DNA of 64,000 nucleotides from Caryophanales bacterium UBA4855 (GCA_002399785.1 DHEH01000015.1:63869-127868); one strand, 5' to 3'; counted from the stretch's first letter, positions 1 through 9,481 are shown. Made by a program: numbers and translations. Notes: generated by a model not told the origin, from the sequence alone.

Positions 1-1465
1 TGTTAGAGAAAACGCTGAAGATAAAGTTTATGGTGAAATTGGTGAATACAAAGCCATAAGAGAAAAGAATAAAAATTCTATATTACTTGTTTGTGGTTGT
101 ATGGTTGAGCAAAGACATATAATAGATTTTCTTTGTTCTACTTTTCCTCACGTTGATATTATGTTTGGAACTCACAACACTCAAGATTTGGGTAAATTAC
201 TTTCTTTCTATTTAGCAAATAACGGAAAGGAAAGAATTGTTGATGTTTCTTCTAAATCTGGTGAAATTTATGAAAACCTTCCTTCCAAAAGACAAAATGA
301 TTTTAAATCTTTTGTAAACATCTCATATGGTTGTAATAAATTTTGTACTTACTGCATTGTTCCTTATACAAGAGGCAAGGAAAGAAGCCGTGATCCTGAA
401 GACATTTTAAAAGAGTGTAAAGAATTAGTTGAAGCAGGATATCAAGAAATTACTTTGTTAGGTCAAAATGTCGATAGTTATGGAAAAGATAGGAGCGATG
501 GTTATTCTTTTGCAAAACTTCTTGAAGAAGTAGCAAAATTAGGGATACCTCGTTTAAGATATTTAACAAGTTATCCTAGTGATTTTAAAGATGATGTTAT
601 TGATGTTATTGCAAAATATTCAAACATAATGAAGTTTATTCATTTACCTGTTCAGAGTGGAAGCAATGAAATTTTGCATTTAATGAATAGACGATATACT
701 TCAGAAGAGTATTTGGAATTGGTTGGCAGAATAAGAGAAAAAATACCTCAAATGGCTTTTTCTACCGATATCATTGTTGGTTTTCCAAATGAAAATTATG
801 AGCAATTTTTAGAAACTGTAAAATTGGTTGAAGAAGTTGGTTATACAAGTGCCTTTACTTTCATTTATAGTCCAAGAAAAGGAACTCCTGCTGCCAATAT
901 GGTTGATAATGTCACACATGAAGAGAAGATCAAAAGATTCCAACAACTACTTGATACCTTAGAAATTAGTGTTAAAAAATATGCTGATGAAATGGTTGGT
1001 AAAGTTTATGAAGTTCTTGTAGATGGACCTTCAAAAAAGAACCCTGAAGTTTTAAGCGGAACAACTGAAAATATGAAAACAGTGATTTTTAATGGTGACA
1101 AATCATTAATCGGTAAAATTGTAAAAATCAAAATTACTGAAAGTCATGTTTATTCAATGTATGGAGAACTTGTTAAAAATGAATTTGATTCTTTAATAAA
1201 CAATCTAAAAAAAGATCTTATTAAAGAGCCTGTTGTTCAGGAATATTTAAGACTTAAGAATATTGTTGATAATTCTGAAGAATTACATAGACTTGAAATG
1301 GAAATTAAATATATTAAAAAATGCGAAATGAGCGACGAAGAAATTACTGAATATAATACTTTACTCAAAAAATATAACGAAAATCCTATTATTGTTAATT
1401 ATTTATCTGCCCAAAAAGAAATGCATGATTTTTTAAATGAATTGAAGGAAGAATTTGATAAATGA
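1..1465 (+). CDS. miaB: tRNA-2-methylthio-N6-dimethylallyladenosine synthase MiaB, 5'-truncated by window edge, with C-terminal YlbF/YmcA-like domain
   Basis: MiaB is a radical-SAM methylthiotransferase that turns i6A37 of tRNA into ms2i6A37. The frame is open from base 2 and enters the window in the typical N-terminal VRENAEDKVYGEIG stretch, so the true start lies upstream; the ATG at 101 is internal. The radical-SAM cluster CNKFCTYC lies at 332-358 and a TRAM-like region runs to about 1170. The last ~95 codons (about 1174-1462) are a predicted helical extension not found in ordinary MiaB; its pattern (EPVVQEYLRLK, later NPIIVNYLSAQKEMHDFL) resembles the Com_YlbF/YmcA family, whose ymcA gene sits next to miaB in Bacillus. 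The gene ends with TGA overlapping the start of miaA by 4 bases. Confidence 0.93.
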   Translation, partial: VRENAEDKVYGEIGEYKAIREKNKNSILLVCGCMVEQRHIIDFLCSTFPHVDIMFGTHNTQDLGKLLSFYLANNGKERIVDVSSKSGEIYENLPSKRQNDFKSFVNISYGCNKFCTYCIVPYTRGKERSRDPEDILKECKELVEAGYQEITLLGQNVDSYGKDRSDGYSFAKLLEEVAKLGIPRLRYLTSYPSDFKDDVIDVIAKYSNIMKFIHLPVQSGSNEILHLMNRRYTSEEYLELVGRIREKIPQMAFSTDIIVGFPNENYEQFLETVKLVEEVGYTSAFTFIYSPRKGTPAANMVDNVTHEEKIKRFQQLLDTLEISVKKYADEMVGKVYEVLVDGPSKKNPEVLSGTTENMKTVIFNGDKSLIGKIVKIKITESHVYSMYGELVKNEFDSLINNLKKDLIKEPVVQEYLRLKNIVDNSEELHRLEMEIKYIKKCEMSDEEITEYNTLLKKYNENPIIVNYLSAQKEMHDFLNELKEEFDK

Positions 1466-2334
1466 TTTTTTGTGTCTTAGGTCCTACCGCTAGTGGAAAA
1501 AGCGATTTAGCTGAAGAAATATCTAATATATTTAATGCAAAAGTAATTAATTTTGACGCTTTTCAAGTTTATAAAGAGATAAATAAAGGAACTGCAAAAC
1601 CTAGTAAAGAGTTACTAGATTCTGGAAGATATTTTTTATATGATTTTGTTTCTATTTCAGATACTTATGACGTTAGCAAATATCAAATCGATGCTAGAAA
1701 AATTTTAGGTGAATCAAAGAACAAAAATGTCGTAATGGTTGGTGGCACTGGATTATATTTAAAAGCCGCTTTATTTGATTATAAATTTTTAGAAGAAGAA
1801 CAAATGCCCGATAATTTTTGTAGTGATTTATCTAATGATGATTTATACGAAAAATTGTGTTTAATTGATCCAAAAGATGCTAATTTAATCGGAAATAACA
1901 ACCGTAAGCGTTTGTTACGTGCTCTTTATATCTACGAAACACATCATAAAACTAAAACGGAAATTAATAATAACGGAAAGAACACTTTATTATTTAATGA
2001 TGTGGTATTTATTGGTCTCGATTTAGAAAGAGCCGAATTATATGAAAGAATTGATATTAGAACCGAAAAAATGATTGAAAACGGTTTAGAAAATGAAGTA
2101 AATGATATTCTTGAAACGAACGGTCCTTCTTCAAGGGCTTTACAAGCTATTGGATATAAAGAATTCTTTTTAGGTCTTAATAAGGATGAAACCGTTGAAT
2201 TAATTAAAAAGAATACAAAGAATTATGCTAAAAGACAAATGACCTTTTTTAAGCATCAATTTAAAGACGTAAAATGGTTTAAAAATATTGATGATGCATT
2301 ACAATATATAATGGATATTAAAAATGACATATGA
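1462..2334 (+). CDS. miaA: tRNA dimethylallyltransferase MiaA
   Basis: MiaA transfers a dimethylallyl group from DMAPP to the N6 of A37 in tRNAs that read UNN codons, giving i6A, the substrate of the MiaB encoded just upstream. The protein has 290 residues, close to the family's usual ~300. The P-loop GPTASGKS is at residues 7-14, a DAFQVYKEINKGTAKPS segment corresponds to the conserved DSxQVYxGxDIGTAKP block, and GGTGLYLKA and the Arg-rich NRKRLLRALYIYE segment follow. The ATG overlaps the miaB stop (ATGA), which implies translational coupling. DMAPP would come from the MEP pathway, two genes of which (ispF, ispD) are in this window. Confidence 0.96.
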   Translation: MIFCVLGPTASGKSDLAEEISNIFNAKVINFDAFQVYKEINKGTAKPSKELLDSGRYFLYDFVSISDTYDVSKYQIDARKILGESKNKNVVMVGGTGLYLKAALFDYKFLEEEQMPDNFCSDLSNDDLYEKLCLIDPKDANLIGNNNRKRLLRALYIYETHHKTKTEINNNGKNTLLFNDVVFIGLDLERAELYERIDIRTEKMIENGLENEVNDILETNGPSSRALQAIGYKEFFLGLNKDETVELIKKNTKNYAKRQMTFFKHQFKDVKWFKNIDDALQYIMDIKNDI

Positions 2335-3004
2335 TGATCGAACAAAAAAATTGTTAGGAGAAGATAACTTTGGTAAGTTAAAGGGTTTTAATATTTGTGT
2401 GATCGGTCTAGGCGGCGTTGGTTCAATTGTTCCAATTGCATTAGTTAGAAGCGGTATTGTGAATTTAACAATGATTGATAGGGATGTTGTTGATTCTTCT
2501 AATTTAAATAGACAAATAGCTTATGAAGAAAACGATATAGGTTTGTTAAAAAGTGAAGCACTTAAACGAAAGCTAAATTTTATAAGAAAAAATGTAAATA
2601 TCGTTGCCAACCCCCTTTCAATTGACGATAATTTTGATTTTAATATTCTCAAACAATTTGATTATGTTTGTGATTGTATTGATGATATAAAAGCTAAAAT
2701 TTTGTTAATTTCTTATTGTATAAATAATGGTATAAATATTATTAGTAGTTTAGGGATGGGGAATAGAATTGACCCTTCTAACATTGTTGTTACAAAATTA
2801 AATAAAACTACCATCGACCCTTTAGCAAAAAAACTTAGATATGAACTTAGAAAAGAAAATGTTGATATTGATAAGATTAATGTCGTTTTTTCAAAAAACG
2901 AGCCAATAATTAAGTCTAATGTCGTTAGTTCTATGGTTTTCGTTCCAAACTCTGCTGGCTTATTAATGGCTAGTTTTGTTATAGAGGATTTATTAAAAAA
3001 ATAA
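2324..3004 (+). CDS. tcdA: tRNA threonylcarbamoyladenosine dehydratase TcdA (ThiF/E1-like)
   Basis: TcdA (CsdL) uses ATP to dehydrate t6A37 to cyclic ct6A37 in ANN-decoding tRNAs. The 226-residue protein has the E1-like nucleotide-binding GLGGVGS at residues 28-34, the conserved IDRDVVDSSNLNRQ block, a CDCIDD segment and GMGNRIDPSNIVVTKLNKTTIDPLAKKLR, which matches the TcdA GGQIDPTQIQVTDLAKTIQDPLA block. This separates it from MoeB/ThiF, as does the absence of a rhodanese domain. It overlaps miaA by 11 bases, so all three genes of this cluster act on tRNA position 37. It is somewhat shorter than E. coli TcdA (~268), with the loss near the C-terminal loop. Confidence 0.9.
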   Translation: MTYDDRTKKLLGEDNFGKLKGFNICVIGLGGVGSIVPIALVRSGIVNLTMIDRDVVDSSNLNRQIAYEENDIGLLKSEALKRKLNFIRKNVNIVANPLSIDDNFDFNILKQFDYVCDCIDDIKAKILLISYCINNGINIISSLGMGNRIDPSNIVVTKLNKTTIDPLAKKLRYELRKENVDIDKINVVFSKNEPIIKSNVVSSMVFVPNSAGLLMASFVIEDLLKK

Positions 3005-3014
3005 AGGAGGAAAT

Positions 3015-4631
3015 ATGAAGTTACTTAAGATTCAAAATGTCGCAAAAAAAATAGGTATTGGTGATGATTATTTAGAAATGTATGGTGATTTGAAAGCGAA
3101 GATAAAACCAACTTTTTATTCAGAAGTAAAGAATAATAAGGATGGTAAACTTGTTTTGGTCACAGCGATTACTCCAACAAAAGCGGGTGAAGGAAAAACT
3201 ACGACAAGTATCGCTTTATTAGACGGTTTAGCTAAAATTAAACAAAAGGCTTTATTGTGTTTAAGAGAACCTTCGATGGGTCCTGTTTTTGGTCTAAAAG
3301 GCGGAGCTTGTGGTGGCGGTAAAGTTACTATTGAACCAAGCGAAGATATTAACTTACATTTTACTGGTGATATGCATGCACTAACTAGTTCAATTAATTT
3401 AATTAGTGCTGTTATTGATAATCATATTTATCAAGGCAATGAATTGAATATCGATCCAAATAAAGTAGTTTGGAATCGTGCTTTAGATATGAATGATCGT
3501 GAATTAAGAGAAATTAATATTGGCTTAGGAAGTAAAGTGAATGGCATCCAAAGAACTGATCATTTTGAAATCACAGTTGCTAGTGAATTGATGGCAATTT
3601 TGTGTATTAGCGAAGATGCATCAGATTTTAGAAAAAGGATTGGAAATATTCTTGTAGCCTACACTTTCGACGATAAACCAGTCTTTTTAAGAGAGCTTCG
3701 AATCACAAATGCGATTATGAAGTTAATGCGTGATGCTTTAAAACCAAATATTGTTCAGACACAAGAAGGAAATCCATGCTTTGTTCATGGCGGCCCTTTT
3801 GCAAATATTGCTCATGGTTGCAGTTCTTTGATAGCTACAAAGTTAGCTTTAAAGATCTCTCCAATTGTTATTACTGAAGCCGGTTTTGCTGCTGATTTAG
3901 GCGCTGAAAAGTTTTTAGATATTACATCTCGTGTTGGAAAATTGCATCCAGATTGTGCAGTTTTGGTTGCAACAATACGAGCTTTAAAAATGCATGGTGG
4001 TGTTGAATTCGAGGATTTAGGAAAAGAAAATATATCTGCATTAAAGGAAGGTATTAAAAATCTTGAGCAACATTACGAAAATTTAAGAAAGTACAATATT
4101 CCTATTGTTATCGCTATTAATCATTTTTCGTCCGATACGGATGCGGAAGTTAAAACACTTGAAGATTGGTGTAACTTAATGGATTATAAATTTGCATTTG
4201 CGGATGGATTTGTTAATGGCGGAGCTGGATCTGTTGAATTAGCTAATAAAGTATTAGAAGCGCTTGAAACCAAAAAATCTAATTATGAACCAATTTATGA
4301 CGTTAACAATTCAATTAAAAAGAAAATTGAGATAATTTCAAAAGAAATTTATAGAGCCAAAAATGTAGTTTATACTGAAAAAGCTGAAGAGGATATAAAG
4401 AGAATTGAAGCGTTAGGAAGAGATAAACTTGTTGTTTGCATGGCTAAAACGCCATTAAGTTTTAGCGATAATCCTAAATTAAAAAACACTCCAAAAGATT
4501 TTGATATAACTGTTAAAGAAGTGAAGTTATCAAATGGAGCGGAATTTATCGTTGCTTTATGTGGAAATATTTTGACAATGCCGGGTTTACCAAAAATTCC
4601 TGCTGCTGTTAAAATGGAAGATGAAAATTAA
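3015..4631 (+). CDS. fhs: formate--tetrahydrofolate ligase
   Basis: This cytosolic enzyme makes 10-formyl-THF from formate, THF and ATP and feeds one-carbon units to purine synthesis and initiator-tRNA formylation. The 538-residue product is slightly shorter than the common ~556. The P-loop TPTKAGEGKTTT is at residues 53-64, followed by REPSMGPVFGLKGGACGGGKVT, FTGDMHALT and VTEAGFAADLGAEKF-like blocks typical of Fhs. A strong AAGGAGG Shine-Dalgarno precedes the ATG, 10 bases after tcdA, so it may be part of the same transcript. A stem-loop terminator follows 20 bases after the stop. Confidence 0.97.
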   Translation: MKLLKIQNVAKKIGIGDDYLEMYGDLKAKIKPTFYSEVKNNKDGKLVLVTAITPTKAGEGKTTTSIALLDGLAKIKQKALLCLREPSMGPVFGLKGGACGGGKVTIEPSEDINLHFTGDMHALTSSINLISAVIDNHIYQGNELNIDPNKVVWNRALDMNDRELREINIGLGSKVNGIQRTDHFEITVASELMAILCISEDASDFRKRIGNILVAYTFDDKPVFLRELRITNAIMKLMRDALKPNIVQTQEGNPCFVHGGPFANIAHGCSSLIATKLALKISPIVITEAGFAADLGAEKFLDITSRVGKLHPDCAVLVATIRALKMHGGVEFEDLGKENISALKEGIKNLEQHYENLRKYNIPIVIAINHFSSDTDAEVKTLEDWCNLMDYKFAFADGFVNGGAGSVELANKVLEALETKKSNYEPIYDVNNSIKKKIEIISKEIYRAKNVVYTEKAEEDIKRIEALGRDKLVVCMAKTPLSFSDNPKLKNTPKDFDITVKEVKLSNGAEFIVALCGNILTMPGLPKIPAAVKMEDEN

Positions 4632-4650
4632 ATAAAATTCTTTTAAGAAA

Positions 4651-4694
4651 AATAGCCTCGAACATACATCTTGTATGTGGAGGCTATTTTTTGT
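4651..4694 (+). terminator. fhs terminator whose 3' arm carries the next gene's SD
   Basis: The arm AATAGCCTC (4651-4659) pairs with GAGGCTATT (4680-4688), an inner ACATAC/GTATGT stem continues the hairpin, and a run of T follows. GGAGG at 4679-4683 lies in the 3' arm, 7 bases before the TTG start codon (4691) of the following ABC gene, so the same element can terminate transcription and mask the ribosome binding site. Confidence 0.88.
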
Positions 4695-6697
4695 TAGAAG
4701 TTAGTAAAGTAAGTAAAACATTTAAATTGGATTCAAAAACATCAATCAAGGTGTTGGATGATGTTACTTTTACGTTACCTGATCAAGGACTGTTTTTCAT
4801 ATTTGGTAAAAGCGGAAGTGGAAAGTCCACTTTATTAAATATTTTAGAATTAATTTGTACTCCTGATTTTGGAAATATATGTTTAGATGGAAAATCGTTA
4901 TTAAAATTAAATAAAAAAGAGAAAAATAATCTTTTGAAGAATTATTGCGGAGTTTTATTTCAAGATTTCAATTTATTTGAAAATCTAACGATTAATGAAA
5001 ATCTTGAAATTGTTATGAGAATTAAGGGTTGTATTGATTACGAAAGAAAAAATAAACTTATTAAAAAATATGGATTAAGCAAATTATTGAATTCAAAAAT
5101 TAACAAGCTTAGTGGTGGAGAAAAGCAAAGGGTTGCATTAATCAGAGCTCTTATTGGTAACCCGAAAATAATATTTTGTGATGAACCGACCGGAGCATTG
5201 GATTATAAAAACTCTATAATGCTGATGAACGACTTAAAAGAAGTAAGTAAAGAAGCTTTAGTTATTGTGGTTTCGCATAATGAAAAATTAATTAAAGATT
5301 ATAATGAAGGTTGTATTGAAATAGTCGACGGAATAGCGGTTTTACATAATATTAAATCAAAACAAAATAAACCTAAAAAATCTTTGAACAAGAAAAAAGA
5401 GAGAGGGTTTATAAGGTATTTCGCTTTTAAAAAATTAAAACTTAATATCAAAAAGAATTTAATATCGTTTCTTTCTTTATTTTTTGGAATAACAATTATA
5501 TTGTCATCTATTTCATTTTTGATAGGTTTTAATACTGTTTCTAACAATTTAGAAAATAATTTTCCAGATAATAATATTTTTGAAGTTTACAAAAATGAAT
5601 ATTATGATTCCTCTAACTCGAATATAAATTTAGTTAAAAAAGTGAGGCCAAATATCAATACTGTTAAAAATGTTTTTAACGTTTATAAAGATATCGACAT
5701 CGTTCCTTCATTAAATTATTTTTTAGATAGTGATATTACTTTAAAAGTTTTAGGAAAAGAATTTAAAAATATTACATATTCTTTTTATTATAAAAATAGT
5801 TATTCAAAAAATATATATCTCAATCAATTCGCCGAAAATTTAATTTTAAAGAATAAAATTTTAGGAATTAATTCGAATTTTTCTCTTAAAAAGAAAATAG
5901 AGTTATATGTGAAGGATGAAGAAAAAATAGTTAATGATAACTTTGTTTTTAATGAAGATTTCATAATAAATAAGATAATTAACCAATTTACATACTTAAA
6001 TGTGCCAAGAGTTTACTTGCCTTATAATTATTTATTAAACATATTGAAAAATTATTATCCGATGAATATTAGTAATGTTTTAGGGGTTCCTACAAACTAT
6101 TATGAGTTGTTGATAAATTCAAAAAATGACGATGCTATCTCGTCTTATTCGTTTTTTGTAATTTCAAATAACGATCAAGAAAGAAAAGAAATATACAAAT
6201 TAGCAGATTATTGCCAAAACACAAAAAACACAATTATCGATGTTCAAAATAATCCTCACACTTTATCAAAATCTTTTATAGATTTAACTAATTCTTTAAT
6301 TATTGGTTTAAAAATCTTTCTGATAATAATATGTTTATGCAATGTTTTCTTGATTGGATTTTTAACTTTTTCTAGTTTTAACAAATCAAGAAAAGAAACG
6401 GCTATATTAAAAGTGCTTGGTGTAAGAAATAGTTCGTTAAATGAATTATATGTTTTAGAACAGTTCATCGTTTTACTATTTGCATTTCTAATTTCAACAA
6501 TATCTTATGTAATAATTATAAATTTCGGTAATAATGTTACAAAATCTATATTTTTTTCTGATTTTTTGTTTGACTTTAATTTTGGAGTTTATTTATTAAT
6601 CTTTTTAATTTTTATTATTTTAACAATTGTCTCTACCATGATTCCGATTTTGGTTAGTTCAAACATTGATGTTGCAAAGGAGTTAAAAGAAGAGTAA
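4691..6697 (+). CDS. ABC transporter, ATPase fused to FtsX-like permease (668 aa)
   Basis: This is a MacB/LolCDE-type ABC half-transporter with ATPase and permease in one chain. Walker A GKSGSGKST is at residues 39-47, the signature LSGGEKQR at about 139-146, Walker B IIFCDEPTGALD at about 160-171, and the H-loop is VVSHN. One membrane span occurs at about 257-280, followed by a ~260-residue probably extracellular region, then three spans in the last ~140 residues, the FtsX/MacB layout. The start is TTG: no ATG or GTG lies further upstream and the family N-terminus LEVSKVSKTFKL begins right there. The gene abuts a second fused ABC gene in the same frame. The substrate is unknown; lipoprotein or peptide export is typical of the family. 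Confidence 0.88.
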   Translation: MLEVSKVSKTFKLDSKTSIKVLDDVTFTLPDQGLFFIFGKSGSGKSTLLNILELICTPDFGNICLDGKSLLKLNKKEKNNLLKNYCGVLFQDFNLFENLTINENLEIVMRIKGCIDYERKNKLIKKYGLSKLLNSKINKLSGGEKQRVALIRALIGNPKIIFCDEPTGALDYKNSIMLMNDLKEVSKEALVIVVSHNEKLIKDYNEGCIEIVDGIAVLHNIKSKQNKPKKSLNKKKERGFIRYFAFKKLKLNIKKNLISFLSLFFGITIILSSISFLIGFNTVSNNLENNFPDNNIFEVYKNEYYDSSNSNINLVKKVRPNINTVKNVFNVYKDIDIVPSLNYFLDSDITLKVLGKEFKNITYSFYYKNSYSKNIYLNQFAENLILKNKILGINSNFSLKKKIELYVKDEEKIVNDNFVFNEDFIINKIINQFTYLNVPRVYLPYNYLLNILKNYYPMNISNVLGVPTNYYELLINSKNDDAISSYSFFVISNNDQERKEIYKLADYCQNTKNTIIDVQNNPHTLSKSFIDLTNSLIIGLKIFLIIICLCNVFLIGFLTFSSFNKSRKETAILKVLGVRNSSLNELYVLEQFIVLLFAFLISTISYVIIINFGNNVTKSIFFSDFLFDFNFGVYLLIFLIFIILTIVSTMIPILVSSNIDVAKELKEE

Positions 6698-9481
6698 ATG
6701 ATCAAAGTTAAAAACTTAAACAAGAATTTTGGATCAAAAATTATTTTAAATGATGTGAGTTACGAGTTTAAAGATAAAAATTTTTATTGTATTTTGGGTC
6801 AATCAGGATGTGGGAAAAGCACGTTATTAAATATTTTAAGTGGTTTAGATGTTAAATTTTCAGGTTTTATATCGTTCAAAGAAATGAACTATTTAAATGA
6901 AGAAAGAATTAGAATGATTAGGTCTAAATATTTTGGATATATATTTCAATCTTTTAATTTATTAGAAAATGCAACTGTTGTTGAAAATCTTAAAGTAGCA
7001 ATCAATTCTACAACGAATAAAGAAAAAAAGATTGATAAAAATATTAATATTATTTTAAAAAAATTATCAATCGAAAACATAGCAAATAAATTAGTAAAAA
7101 ACTTAAGTGGTGGAGAAAAACAAAGAGTAGCGATCGCCCGAGCTTTAATAAATAATCCAAAAGTTATATTTGCTGATGAGCCAACTGGTAGTTTGGATTC
7201 CAAAAATAGTGAAAATATTTTTTCTATTTTAAGAGACGTAAGTAAAAATATTTTGGTTATTTGTGTAACGCATGATGGAAATTTGGCAAAAACTTATGCA
7301 GATTCAATATTAAAAATTATAGATGGTGATTTATGTGAGATAAATAATAAGCGAAAATTAAGTGTTAAAAAAGATTTCGATTTACCGACATACGAAAAAA
7401 CAAATGAAAAACATTTTTCCCTTAAATTTATTTTTAATCATTGTAAAACTTTAATTAAAGAAAGAAAAATAAGATACATGATTTCGAATGCGTTTTTAGT
7501 ATTTTCTTTATTAATTTTTGGTGTCAGTTGTTTATTAGGAAGCACAATCAAAAAAACACTTACATCTTCTTTCGAAAATATTCTTGGCGATAATTTGATT
7601 ATTTTAAAAAAGAAAATGGATAATTACGGGATTAAAGATTACTTAGCTTCTTCGTATGAAGAGATTAAATATATATCAGAAGATTATGCTGATTATATCG
7701 ATTATATCGGAGTTAGTTACTTGAATAATTTTGAAACTTTCTTTCCTGATTCCAATGATTTATACAATGTTTCTGTTAATCCTCAAGTTAAAATTAATGG
7801 ATATAATTTGTCAAATTTTAATGAATTTACATATATGAAAGATTTTCAAAATATTGAAACTTATCCAAATATTACTGCATTGAAAGATGACGAAATAGTT
7901 CTTGGAATGAATTTTCCTTTGCTAAAAGAACTGTGTTTAAGTCTTAATATTGTTAAGTCTTACGAATCGCTTGGTAGTTATATACAAAATAATGATTTTT
8001 TTGTAATGTTAAAATTAAAAAATGAATCTTGGGGTTATTATGATGAACAATTGTTTAGAGTAAAAGCAGTAGTTATGGACACTCTACCAAAAATTTATCA
8101 TACAGATTCTTTATTTAATGAAAAATTATTAGAAGAAAATATGAGATTTTTTTCTTCACTTGATTTAAAAAAGGAAGAGGATTTACCATGGATTTTAAAG
8201 AAAATTTATTATATTAAGACATTAAAGTTTCAAAATGAATTTTTAAATAAAATTCTATTTGATAAACGATATAAGGATAATCTCTTTGATAACGACTCTT
8301 CTTTTTATAATCCTAAAACTTTTAGTGAATCCATACCTTATACAAATAAACTATACGTATATTCTACAATTACAGAGGGACTAAGTCTTTCGACCATAAA
8401 AGAAATTAAAGAGATTTTACCTGAAAATATAGATTGCTATTATTCTACTCCAGGCGGTTATGTAAATTATGGTATGAGTTTGTTTAGTGGGTTTGCTTCT
8501 TCACTTTATGCTTGCAGTAACGAAGCTCCTTTAAAAGATTTTTGTGATAAATTTAGTAATGTTAAAATTGAAGAACAGGATAATATTGTATGTCCAGAAA
8601 ATATAGCTTTCGGAAGCGCATCAAAACCTTCAGAAGAAAATATTAAATTTAGTAGTGTTAATAATTTAGAAATAAACGGAAATTATCCTTCTAACATTTT
8701 AGAAGTTGGTATATCTAAAAAATTGGCAAATAAATTAGGTATTAAGGTGTGTGGAGAAAAAATTAGTTTAGCATTCAATACTTCTAATGAATCGTTAAGT
8801 AAATATGTTAGAAAAAAGTTTAATTACATTACTTTAACGGTTTCTGGAATTGTTAATAGTAATAATCATTGTTTGTATCATAATGATTTATTTTCCTTAT
8901 CTCTGTTTAGAGATTTATTTAGAGTTTCTAATTTTAATTTATCCATTAATAGCGTAGTTTTTGAACTAAACGAAAAAGAAGAAAAAAACAGAATTTTAGA
9001 ACTGAATTCAATGTTAAACGATTACGAATTTATCAATCCAATAGCTGATGTAGAAAAGAGTATTGATGAAATTTTATGGTATTTACAAATGATTTTGCAA
9101 ATATATAGCCTTACAATTGTAATATTTGCCTCCATTATTTTAACAGTTATTTGCTGGGTAAATATAGATGAATTAAAAAGGGAGGTGGCAATGTTTACTT
9201 TGATCGGTTATTCAAAAAACGAAATTACAAAATTATATTTTATGATGAACTTAGTAAATATTGTAATTTGTTTAATATTATCGTTTGGTGGGCTTTTTAC
9301 GACCGATTTTGTTGTAAGAAAATCTTTCTCCAGTATTCTTGGAGTTTCAAATAATTTTGTTTTTCCAACGCTTTCTATAGCTGTAATGATGGTTGAAACA
9401 GTTGGTTTTTTAATACTAATTTTGTTTTTGATTCGCAACTTTATTAACAAAAATGACTTGATTTCGTGTCTTCATAAATAA
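6698..9481 (+). CDS. ABC transporter, ATPase fused to FtsX-like permease (927 aa)
   Basis: This is a second MacB-type fusion. Walker A GQSGCGKST is at residues 34-42, LSGGEKQRVAIARAL is at about 130, Walker B is VIFADEPTGSLDS and the H-loop VTHD. A first membrane span occurs at about 264-285, a very long (~530 residue) non-membrane region follows, and three spans lie in the last ~130 residues (ILQIYSLTIVIFASIILTVI and after). The ATG follows the TAA of the preceding ABC gene with no spacer and in the same frame, so the two proteins are almost certainly co-translated and form a heterodimer. AAAGGAG at 6676-6682 is 15 bases from the start, farther than usual. Confidence 0.88.
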   Translation: MIKVKNLNKNFGSKIILNDVSYEFKDKNFYCILGQSGCGKSTLLNILSGLDVKFSGFISFKEMNYLNEERIRMIRSKYFGYIFQSFNLLENATVVENLKVAINSTTNKEKKIDKNINIILKKLSIENIANKLVKNLSGGEKQRVAIARALINNPKVIFADEPTGSLDSKNSENIFSILRDVSKNILVICVTHDGNLAKTYADSILKIIDGDLCEINNKRKLSVKKDFDLPTYEKTNEKHFSLKFIFNHCKTLIKERKIRYMISNAFLVFSLLIFGVSCLLGSTIKKTLTSSFENILGDNLIILKKKMDNYGIKDYLASSYEEIKYISEDYADYIDYIGVSYLNNFETFFPDSNDLYNVSVNPQVKINGYNLSNFNEFTYMKDFQNIETYPNITALKDDEIVLGMNFPLLKELCLSLNIVKSYESLGSYIQNNDFFVMLKLKNESWGYYDEQLFRVKAVVMDTLPKIYHTDSLFNEKLLEENMRFFSSLDLKKEEDLPWILKKIYYIKTLKFQNEFLNKILFDKRYKDNLFDNDSSFYNPKTFSESIPYTNKLYVYSTITEGLSLSTIKEIKEILPENIDCYYSTPGGYVNYGMSLFSGFASSLYACSNEAPLKDFCDKFSNVKIEEQDNIVCPENIAFGSASKPSEENIKFSSVNNLEINGNYPSNILEVGISKKLANKLGIKVCGEKISLAFNTSNESLSKYVRKKFNYITLTVSGIVNSNNHCLYHNDLFSLSLFRDLFRVSNFNLSINSVVFELNEKEEKNRILELNSMLNDYEFINPIADVEKSIDEILWYLQMILQIYSLTIVIFASIILTVICWVNIDELKREVAMFTLIGYSKNEITKLYFMMNLVNIVICLILSFGGLFTTDFVVRKSFSSILGVSNNFVFPTLSIAVMMVETVGFLILILFLIRNFINKNDLISCLHK

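Noticed and set aside
101..1465. miaB starting at ATG 101
   Set aside because: The frame is open upstream to base 2 with conserved MiaB sequence, so 101 is internal and the gene is cut by the window edge.
5299..5547. Minus-strand ORFs inside the ABC genes (also 6256-6468, 6946-7203, 9208-9450, 9416-9643)
   Set aside because: They lie antisense to well-supported genes, have no start signals and show no family motif; they are shadows of AT-rich coding.
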